Part shown: positions 9,507 through 16,187 of the stretch, piece by piece | Layout: every line of letters starts with the position of its first letter | How positions within the stretch are numbered: position 1 is the stretch's first letter | DNA from: Frigidibacter oleivorans | Lineage (GTDB): Bacteria > Pseudomonadota > Alphaproteobacteria > Rhodobacterales > Rhodobacteraceae | Assembly: GCF_003993775.1 (NCBI RefSeq) | Contig: NZ_RJRZ01000002.1 | Coordinates: 372,001-436,000, forward strand | DNA: 64,000 nucleotides | Direction of reading: 5' to 3' | The notes under the pieces: model-generated | The model's input: only the letters and a program-made list of their open reading frames with translations | What the model was told of the DNA's origin: nothing | Databases searched by the model: none | Position numbers and translations under genes: made by a program

Positions 9507-10454
9507 ATGACGACTGAACACATGACGGGAACTCCCTCGATGACCATCACCCCCCTGACCTCCGGTGCGATGATCGACGCCTCTGCCGTGAAGGATCCGG
9601 CCAAGCTCGACCTTCCGGCGATCGTCGACGCGTTCAAGACCTACGGCGCCGTCGTCATCACCGGCTGCGACATTCGCCATGCCGAATTCGTGGCCGTGAC
9701 CGAACGGCTGGCCGGCAGCTTCATGGAATATGTGGGCGGCGCCAACAACGACCGCGACTCGGCCTATGGCGCCAGCAAGACGGTGCTGACGGTGACGGGC
9801 GGATCGGCAGCGAAATACGCGATCCCGCTGCATGGCGAGATGTTCTACACCCTGCCGCGGCCGGAGACGCTGTTCTTCTGCTGCATCAACCCGGCCTCCG
9901 AAAACGGCCAGACCACGATCTGCGACGGCATCAAGTTCTGGGCGGCCCTGCCGGACGAGGCGAAGGAGCTGTTCGAGACCAAGCGCCTGGCCTATCGCCG
10001 CATCTACAACGACGATGCCTGGAAGAAGGTCTACAAGACCGACAGCCTCGACCATGTGCGGGCACTTTGCGCCAAGAACGGCGTGCAGCTGACCGAACAC
10101 GAGGACGGCACGATCGAGACGCTGCATGTCTGCCACGCCTATCACGACGTGCCGGCCGGCCGCGCCTTCATCAACTCGGTTCTGGTCTGGATGGCGCGCG
10201 AATACATCGAGGGCATCCAGGACAGCAAGGTCCGGTTCGAGGACGGGTCCGAACTGCCGAAAGAGCTGATGTACAAGATCCACGCCATCGGTGAATCGCT
10301 GACGCAGAACATCGACTGGCAGCCGGGCTGGCTGGCCATCGTCGACAACATGCGGGTGATGCACGGTCGCCGGTCCTATGAGGATGGCAAGCGCGACATC
10401 ATCATGCGTCTCAGCGACGAACCGCTGGGCGTGACCGCGCTCGCCGCCGAATAA
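9507..10454 (+). CDS. TauD/TfdA-like Fe(II)/2-oxoglutarate-dependent oxygenase
   Basis: 315 residues. The iron-binding facial triad is visible as H109-x-E111 (in LHGEMFY) and H286 (in VMHGRRSY), with a downstream Arg (IIMRLS) placed to bind 2-oxoglutarate. This is the clavaminate synthase-like branch with Glu in place of the more usual Asp. Family members hydroxylate small or carrier-bound substrates. Within a run of sulfotransferases it may hydroxylate a position that is later sulfated; that is inference. The ATG at 9507 has AGGATG 8 nt upstream; a later in-frame ATG at 9540 is possible. Confidence 0.75.
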   Translation: MTTEHMTGTPSMTITPLTSGAMIDASAVKDPAKLDLPAIVDAFKTYGAVVITGCDIRHAEFVAVTERLAGSFMEYVGGANNDRDSAYGASKTVLTVTGGSAAKYAIPLHGEMFYTLPRPETLFFCCINPASENGQTTICDGIKFWAALPDEAKELFETKRLAYRRIYNDDAWKKVYKTDSLDHVRALCAKNGVQLTEHEDGTIETLHVCHAYHDVPAGRAFINSVLVWMAREYIEGIQDSKVRFEDGSELPKELMYKIHAIGESLTQNIDWQPGWLAIVDNMRVMHGRRSYEDGKRDIIMRLSDEPLGVTALAAE

Positions 10455-10501
10455 GCCGGAACGAGCCCAGAAACCGCTGGCAACGGGGATCGCCTGCGCC
10501 G

Positions 10502-11281
10502 ATGACGAAGAAGACCGCGAAGAAACCCGGCCCGCGCGCTGACACGCCCGGTCGTCCAGCCGAATTCCCGTCCAGCGCCGTTCCGGTGGCGCTGGACATC
10601 GCACAGGCGTCGATCGCCGATTTCTCGGCAGAGCGGGATGACTTCCTTGAACAGGTCATGCCGCCGAACGCCATGCCCGAGGACGAAGAGGCCTTCTATG
10701 CCCGCGACCCGTTCTCGGCCGACTATGCCGATTTCCTGAAGGGCAAGGGCGACCTGCGCCGCACCCTGCGGGTGAACGGCGATCTGCGCGAGGATCTGCT
10801 GGCGCGCCCGCATCTGATGCATACGCCCGAAGAGGCGGCCCATCGCGGCGCGGCGGCGGTGTGGCGGTCGCTGCGCGACCAGCTGCACAACGAAAGCCTC
10901 GCGGTGATGGACGGCAGCGACCGCGAGGAACTGCTGATGCTGCAGCGCGACCTCGAGGCGCGCAAGGCGGTGGTGGATTCCGTCGGCAAGGGGCTGGAGG
11001 GGCTGCTGAAGCGACTGAAGCAGCGCCTGACCGAGGTCGAGGCCGCGCCGCCGGAACCCGTGCAGACCGCGCCGGACCCGACCCCGCCCACGGCGCTGGC
11101 CGAGGCTCTGGCGGACGAGCCTGCGCCGTCCGACGCGGCGGCGGCCCGGCCCGGGGGCAAGGCGCGCGCCGCCGGCAAGAAGGGCGCGGACGGCCAGAAG
11201 ACTGCGGAAGGCAAGAGGACCGCGGGTGGCAAGAAGGCGGCCGCCGGCAGGAAGACCGTCTCCGCCGCCGGCAAGGAGTAG
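10502..11281 (+). CDS. Uncharacterised protein with lysine/alanine-rich histone-like tail
   Basis: 259 residues, family not recognised. Residues about 30-190 are charged and helical, including a probable coiled coil (EELLMLQRDLEARKAVVDSV). A Pro/Ala linker follows, then about 50 residues of repeating G-K-K/A-x-G-K units resembling histone H1 or AlgP-type tails. The extreme N-terminus is also basic (MTKKTAKKPG). It has no signal peptide or membrane segment. It ends 3 bp before the sulfotransferase at 11285, so the two are probably translated together. Such tails bind DNA or polyanions; binding a sulfated or acidic polymer is an alternative, but this is speculation. Confidence 0.6.
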   Translation: MTKKTAKKPGPRADTPGRPAEFPSSAVPVALDIAQASIADFSAERDDFLEQVMPPNAMPEDEEAFYARDPFSADYADFLKGKGDLRRTLRVNGDLREDLLARPHLMHTPEEAAHRGAAAVWRSLRDQLHNESLAVMDGSDREELLMLQRDLEARKAVVDSVGKGLEGLLKRLKQRLTEVEAAPPEPVQTAPDPTPPTALAEALADEPAPSDAAAARPGGKARAAGKKGADGQKTAEGKRTAGGKKAAAGRKTVSAAGKE

Positions 11282-11284
11282 CGC

Positions 11285-12196
11285 ATGGCCCGGATGCTGA
11301 TGCTGCTGTCGCCGCCGCGATCCTTCTCGTCGCTGGTCTCGACGATGATCGGCCAGCACCCCGAGATCTACGGCTTCCCCGAACTGCACATCATGATGCG
11401 CGACACGGTGGGCGAGGCGCTGAAGTGGGAGCGGAACTGCGAACGCTTCCTCGGCCCGCCCGGCCTGCTGCGCACGCTGGCCGAACTGGTCTATGGCGGC
11501 CAGACCGCCGAGAACGTGCTGGAAGCGGCGAACTTTCTGGAAGACAACGCCAACACCCGGTCCGAAGACATCATCAATCTGGTGATGGACCGCGCGACCG
11601 AGGTGACCGGGGCGAAGTATTGCCTGGAAAAGTCGCCCTCGGTGACCTTCCTGCCGCCGGCGATGGAACGGATCCGCCGCGCCTGGCCGGATGCGATGTA
11701 TATCCACGTCACCCGGCATCCGGTGAACCTGAAGAAGTCGATGGACGAATATATCCGCGAGCTGACCCGTCTCAGCGACGTGGAAAAGGACGTGCGGCTG
11801 CGCAATTCGATGACCATGTGGCCGGTGACGCAGCGCAACATCCTCGACTTCTGCTCGACCCTCGCGCCGGGCCAGTATCTGCGGATCCGCGGCGAGGATG
11901 TGCTGTCGGATGCCAGCAACGTCATGCGCCAGGTGGCGGAATGGCTGGGTCTGCGGACCGATGACGCGGCCATCGCCGCGATGCTGCGGCCCGAGGAATC
12001 GCCCTATGCGGTGCTGGGGCCGGTCAATGCGGCCTTCGGCAACGACCCGAAATTCATCGACAGCCCGAAGTTCCGCCCCGGCAAGCCGCGGCTCGGGCGG
12101 CTCGACGATTTTTTCGCGACCGAGGACGGCACCCGGCTCGACGCACCCCGGCAGGCCTATCTGCGCCAGCTGGCCAATTGCCTCGGATATCAGTGA
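11285..12196 (+). CDS. Sulfotransferase family protein (copy 2)
   Basis: 303 residues, clearly paralogous to the 3237 protein along its length: SPPRSFSSLVSTMIGQHP at the phosphosulfate loop, FPELHIM, the GEAL segment, LEKSP before the 3'-phosphate motif (VTRHPVNLKKSMDEY near residue 140-155), and EESPYAVLGPVNA toward the end. The stop codon overlaps the start of the propeller gene by one base (TGATG), a sign of translational coupling. The acceptor is unknown. Confidence 0.75.
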   Translation: MARMLMLLSPPRSFSSLVSTMIGQHPEIYGFPELHIMMRDTVGEALKWERNCERFLGPPGLLRTLAELVYGGQTAENVLEAANFLEDNANTRSEDIINLVMDRATEVTGAKYCLEKSPSVTFLPPAMERIRRAWPDAMYIHVTRHPVNLKKSMDEYIRELTRLSDVEKDVRLRNSMTMWPVTQRNILDFCSTLAPGQYLRIRGEDVLSDASNVMRQVAEWLGLRTDDAAIAAMLRPEESPYAVLGPVNAAFGNDPKFIDSPKFRPGKPRLGRLDDFFATEDGTRLDAPRQAYLRQLANCLGYQ

Positions 12197-13242
12197 TGGC
12201 TCGTTCGTCCCGCGCCCGCCCCGGCCTGACCTACCCCGCCGCCATGTTCCGCCCGGCGGCGCCGCTCGCCGCCTGCGCGCTGGACAGCGGCGAGGTGCTG
12301 CTGGCCGGCCCCTCGCCGATGGTAGAGGATGCGGTGCTGCTGGCGCTGGCCGGCCCCGACGGGACAGAGCCGATCTGGACCTCGGCCGATCCGGCGGCGG
12401 CGCAATGCGACCTGCTGCCCGACGGACAGGGCGGCGCGCTGCTGCTGGTTCCGGGCGAGATCCTGCTGCATGTGGATGCCGGGCAGGAGGTGATCGAGGC
12501 GGATGGCGAGGTGCCGCTGCGCATCGCCATGACCGGCGGTCGGTTGCTGGCGCTGATGGATGCGGGCGGCAGCACGACCCGGTTGGTGGAAACGCGGCCC
12601 GCGCTGCGCGATTTCGGCGCGCCGGGGCGCAAGGGGCCGGACCTGCTGCCCGGGCAGGTGGCGGGGCCGATGCTGACCGATGCCGAAGGGCGGGTTCTGC
12701 TGTTTCTGAACGATCCGCAACGCGGGTTTCACCTGTGGCGGGAACAGGATGGCGAATGGCACCTGCTGACCGGCGACGGGGCCAGCCGCTATGGCACCAA
12801 TGCGGCGGTGACCGATGCGCTGATCTGGGGCGGGGTGCCGGTCTGGGCCTGTGGTCCGGACGATGGCGTGCGCGCCGCGATCCCGGGGCTGCATATCGCC
12901 GGCGACCTGATGGCGCTTGGCCCCGATGACCTGCCGGTGCTGCTGGCGGGCGAGTTGCGCACAAGCCCCGCGCGGCTGCTGGTGCCGCGGATCGGACCGG
13001 GCAGCCTGCTGGGGCAGGCGCGGTCGATCCCGCTGCAACTGGCGCTGGACGGGCCCGACCTGCTGGTGCTGACGGCCGAACCGGCGGGCGCGACCGCGCT
13101 GCATCGCGTCACCCCCGCGCTGCAGGCCGAGGTTGTCGCCACATCCGACCGGCCGTTGCGGTTGGCGCGGCTGGACGGCGGCGCGCTGCTGCTGGAGGGC
13201 ACCGCCGCGCCTGAGGAGGGCGAGGTGGACAGCGCCGCCTGA
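12196..13242 (+). CDS. Beta-propeller-like protein (propeller 3) coupled to sulfotransferase
   Basis: 348 residues, no signal peptide, rich in short L-L-L/A-strand repeats (VLLFLN, ALLLVPG, PVWACG). The shared block appears as DPQRGFHLW, followed by W-H-L-L-T-G-D-G-A-S-R-Y-G-T-N, matching NPLRGFQLW ... D-E-G-A-A-R-Y-G-M-N of the 4147 protein. ATG at 12196 overlaps the sulfotransferase stop by one base. The pairing repeats the order seen at 3237/4147. Its sequence is more diverged than propellers 1 and 2. Role unknown; it could be a dedicated partner or scaffold of the sulfotransferase. Confidence 0.6.
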   Translation: MARSSRARPGLTYPAAMFRPAAPLAACALDSGEVLLAGPSPMVEDAVLLALAGPDGTEPIWTSADPAAAQCDLLPDGQGGALLLVPGEILLHVDAGQEVIEADGEVPLRIAMTGGRLLALMDAGGSTTRLVETRPALRDFGAPGRKGPDLLPGQVAGPMLTDAEGRVLLFLNDPQRGFHLWREQDGEWHLLTGDGASRYGTNAAVTDALIWGGVPVWACGPDDGVRAAIPGLHIAGDLMALGPDDLPVLLAGELRTSPARLLVPRIGPGSLLGQARSIPLQLALDGPDLLVLTAEPAGATALHRVTPALQAEVVATSDRPLRLARLDGGALLLEGTAAPEEGEVDSAA

Positions 13243-13266
13243 CGCGCCGGCCGTTGCCGCAAGACA

Positions 13267-13290
13267 AAGGCCCGCCATGCGGCGGGCCTT
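13267..13290. terminator. Bidirectional intrinsic terminator between convergent units
   Basis: A perfect 10-bp stem (AAGGCCCGCC/GGCGGGCCTT) with an ATGC loop, followed by TTTT on the plus strand and CTTTG on the minus strand. It lies between the plus-strand propeller gene and the minus-strand sulfatase-fold gene and suits both. Confidence 0.8.
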
Positions 13291-13330
13291 TTCAGTCCGG
13301 GTAAGGATCCGGCGTGGGGATCCTGCGGCG

Positions 13331-14161
13331 TCAGGTCTTGCGGCCTTCGAGGAAGGGCACCTCGAACACCTTGTTGTGCATGACCGGCCCATGGCCGAAA
13401 TAATCGCCCTCGCCGAAGCATTCGCCATGGTCGGCGGCGATGATGAAATGGGTGCCGACCGGCGCCTTCGAGATCAGCTCGTCCAGCACGCTGTCGACAT
13501 ATTCGACGCAGCGCACCTGCTGGTCGTGCAGCGCCTGCATTTCCGGCATGGTGAAGAACTGCGGTTCCTCGTCCGGCACGTCGCCCGACCGGGCGATCGC
13601 CTCGTCCATGCCCTTCATGACGCCATGCACGCCCGAGATGCGGGGCAGCTGTTCGTCCTTCAGCATGTAGGGGTAATGCGTTTCGCCGAGGTTCATGAAG
13701 TAATAGCTGGGCTGATCCGCCGAAAAGCTGACCTCGTCGACCATGCCCTTGAAGTCGTTATGATCCTTCATCAGCTTGTAGTCGTCGAAGAACCGGCTGA
13801 ACCCCGTCAGCGGGTTCAGAACCGGCATCGAGACGCGGCCGGTCGTGCGATAGCCGATCTTCTGCAGCATCTTCGACAGGCTGAGTTCGGGGATGAAGGA
13901 CTTGAACGACAGGTCGGGCACGTCGATCCGGTGCACCCACTTGGCGAATTCCTTCTTGTACACCTCGGAGGCGAGGATCTTCGTCGGGCTGTTATGCGCG
14001 ACCTGCCCCATGAAGATGCTGTGATGCGACGGAGCCGTCCAGGAGGCATAGCTGAACCGCTGTTCGGCGATGGCAATGCGATCCATGTTCGGGGTCTTCG
14101 CGCGGACGTAGCTGTCGTAGCGGCAGCTGTCCATGATGATGTAGATCAGGTCTTTGGCCAT
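13331..14161 (-). CDS. Sulfatase/alkaline-phosphatase-fold hydrolase with Thr nucleophile
   Basis: 276 residues. Metal ligands are visible as D11 (IIMDSCRYD) and D244-H245 (AADHGE). The nucleophile motif reads W-T42-A-P-S-H-H-S where true sulfatases have C/S-x-P-x-R; Cys is replaced by Thr and Arg by His, so no formylglycine can form. Thr nucleophiles occur in phosphatase or phosphotransferase members of this superfamily such as EptA and LtaS, though those are membrane proteins and this one has no membrane segment or signal peptide. It probably cleaves a phospho- or sulfo-ester in the cytoplasm. It converges on the sulfotransferase cluster and lies 73 bp downstream of the TPR gene. Confidence 0.65.
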   Translation of the reverse strand: MAKDLIYIIMDSCRYDSYVRAKTPNMDRIAIAEQRFSYASWTAPSHHSIFMGQVAHNSPTKILASEVYKKEFAKWVHRIDVPDLSFKSFIPELSLSKMLQKIGYRTTGRVSMPVLNPLTGFSRFFDDYKLMKDHNDFKGMVDEVSFSADQPSYYFMNLGETHYPYMLKDEQLPRISGVHGVMKGMDEAIARSGDVPDEEPQFFTMPEMQALHDQQVRCVEYVDSVLDELISKAPVGTHFIIAADHGECFGEGDYFGHGPVMHNKVFEVPFLEGRKT

Positions 14162-14234
14162 GATGGTCCCCGCGCACTGCGGTCACTGGAGGGGGTGGCC
14201 GGGCAGACGCCCGGCCCGTTGCGGCAGGGGGCCG

Positions 14235-15311
14235 TCAAGCGGCGGCGCGGCGGCGGCGGAAGGCGTCGGTGACGGACTTCAGCGCATGGGCGCGCCACAG
14301 CTTGGCCTTGGCCTCGGGCGTGTCGGCGCCGGCCTCTTCCTCCTCCGGCAGCGGTTCGACCCGCGCCGCGCGGCAGGCGAGCCGGTACTGCGTCATCGCC
14401 GCCTCGGCATCGCCGCCCTTCAGGGCGATGTCGCCCTCCAGCTTGGCGATCACCGGCTTCATCATCTTCACGTCGCCCAGTTCGGAGATGGCGCTGCGCG
14501 CCTCGCCGATCCGGTCGGCCGCGATCAGGGCCATGATATAGCGCACCCGGTCGAGGATGGTGGCATTGCCTTCGTCCATCACGCGCTGGAACTGCTGCAC
14601 GGCGATGTCGGGGCGGCCGGCGCGGGCGGCGACCAGCGACAGGCGCGCGACGCGGGCCTTGTCGTCGGGATTGGCCGCCACATCGCTTTCGAGGAACGAG
14701 ATCGCCTCGTCGCCCCGGCCCTCGTTGCGCATCAGCTGCACATAGGCGCGCAGCACCCGGCGGTTGCCCGGGTTCTTGGCGATCAGGGTCTTGAGTTCGG
14801 CGATGGCGTCTTCCTTGCGGCCCTGCCGCATGCGGATCCGCGCGATCAGCTCATGCGCGCGTTCCAGCGAGGGGTCGAGGTCCAGCACCCGTTCGCACAG
14901 CGCGATGGCGTCGTCATAGCTTTCGTCCGCCATCTTCACCGCCGCGGCACCCAGATGGGCACGGGCGTTGTTCGGGTCGATGCGGATTGCGGCGGCGAAG
15001 GCCTCGGCCGCCTGCGCGAATTCCTTCAGCCGGATGCTGACGATGCCGAGCGCGATCGGCGGTTCCGGCTCCAGCGGGGCGAGCGAGCGCGCCTTGGTCG
15101 CGGCGCGGGCGGCATCGGCAAACTTGCGCTGCTTCATCAGCACGCGGGCCAGCGCGATGAAGGCGAGGTGCGATTGCACGCCGCCGCGGATATATTCGAC
15201 CAGCGCGCGCTCTGCCGCGGCCAGCCCCTCGCTGCGCTCGATCTCGCGGATGCCAGCAAGCTGCTCACGCACCACGCTGACCGAACTGTCGGCAATGTCT
15301 GTGGTCGCCAT
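14235..15311 (-). CDS. TPR-repeat protein
   Basis: 358 residues of tetratricopeptide-type helical repeats, for example AFAAAIRIDPNNARAHLGAAAVK, CERVLDLDPSLERAHELIARI and LKTLIAKNPGNRRVLRAYVQL. No signal peptide or membrane segment, so it is a cytoplasmic scaffold. The ATG at 15311 (MATTDIADSS) is chosen because GGAGCG stands 6 nt upstream; in-frame starts at 15323 and 15356 lack one. It precedes the sulfatase-fold gene on the same strand and is probably co-transcribed with it. Partner proteins unknown. Confidence 0.7.
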   Translation of the reverse strand: MATTDIADSSVSVVREQLAGIREIERSEGLAAAERALVEYIRGGVQSHLAFIALARVLMKQRKFADAARAATKARSLAPLEPEPPIALGIVSIRLKEFAQAAEAFAAAIRIDPNNARAHLGAAAVKMADESYDDAIALCERVLDLDPSLERAHELIARIRMRQGRKEDAIAELKTLIAKNPGNRRVLRAYVQLMRNEGRGDEAISFLESDVAANPDDKARVARLSLVAARAGRPDIAVQQFQRVMDEGNATILDRVRYIMALIAADRIGEARSAISELGDVKMMKPVIAKLEGDIALKGGDAEAAMTQYRLACRAARVEPLPEEEEAGADTPEAKAKLWRAHALKSVTDAFRRRRAAA

Positions 15312-15425
15312 CGTACGCTCCATGCGAATGATTGTATTCAACGTCTTTTGCGCCAAACTGGCGCCGAACCGGCCTGTCGCTCAATCGCTGCCATCGTGCA
15401 TGTCCGCCCCCGCAGGTCAAGCGCG

Positions 15426-15440
15426 GTGACCCGGGGTCAC
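15426..15440. promoter_or_regulatory. Perfect palindrome upstream of the TPR gene
   Basis: GTGACCC-G-GGGTCAC is an exact inverted repeat with a single central base, 115 bp upstream of the TPR start and 66 bp beyond the LOV stop. The one-base centre fits a dimeric regulator's operator better than a hairpin. No regulator is assigned. Confidence 0.3.
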
Positions 15441-15505
15441 GGGCTTTTCGCGGCATTGCGGCAGAATTACGCCGCACTGCGGCGGTGCGATCCGCCGAGA
15501 CAGGG

Positions 15506-16021
15506 TCAGCTCGCCCAGCGACCGACGAGGAAGGTGGCCGTCTCGGCCAGATGCCGGCGGTATCCCATCTGCAGCTGGCCTGCCTTGTCCATGATTCGGC
15601 CGATATCGTCGGCCAGCAGGTTCGCATGCCGGGGTGCCCCGTCACGGGCGCCGGCGCGGTCCGCCAGTTCGAACTGCGATCCCAGCATATAGGCATGGGG
15701 GCCGATGCGCACCGGGTTGAGGAACAGAAGGTTGTCGAATTCGGAGCCGTCCTTGCGCCGGTTGCGCAGGATCACCTGCAATTCCGTCCGCTCCGCGATG
15801 GCGCGGCGGATCTCGGCCCGTTCGGTGGCGTTCTCCCCCGGCACCTGAAGAAAGCGGCAGTTCCGCCCCAGGACCTGTGCCGCCGCATATCCGGTGAGGT
15901 CGGAAAAACGGCCGTTCGCCGCCACCAGCGGCGAATCCTCCGCCTCGAGGTCGGCCAGCGTCAGCGCCACCGCCGACCGTTCTATCACGGCGGTGGCACG
16001 GGGGAACGGATTGTCGGGCAT
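15506..16021 (-). CDS. Short LOV-domain blue-light sensor
   Basis: 171 residues: one PAS/LOV domain plus a C-terminal helical extension and no output domain. The flavin-adduct motif GRNCRFLQ is intact, with Cys55 as the photoreactive residue. The downstream flavin-contact segments RNRRKDG and FDNLLFL are also present. The order RSAVALTLAD ... GRNCRFLQ ... LRNRRKDG ... FDNLLFLNPV ... LGSQFEL follows, from memory, that of the short LOV protein of Rhodobacter sphaeroides. It probably signals by light-dependent dimer change or protein contact. Start ATG at 16021 has an AGAAGAG site. It is divergent from the CheB-CheR-HWE kinase with 166 bp between the starts, suggesting a shared pathway. Confidence 0.85.
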   Translation of the reverse strand: MPDNPFPRATAVIERSAVALTLADLEAEDSPLVAANGRFSDLTGYAAAQVLGRNCRFLQVPGENATERAEIRRAIAERTELQVILRNRRKDGSEFDNLLFLNPVRIGPHAYMLGSQFELADRAGARDGAPRHANLLADDIGRIMDKAGQLQMGYRRHLAETATFLVGRWAS

Positions 16022-16187
16022 TGCATTTCTCTTCTGGCGCTCGGGGGCGTTCTTGACCCCGTCGGGCAAGGATATAGGTTGCCCGGACCGGCGGCGATAG
16101 TGCGCCCGCGACCGGGCACGGACGCCCGGACACGCGACGGGCAGTGGCGACGAAGGCAGGCGGCCCTGCCGTTGACAAGGGTTACAC

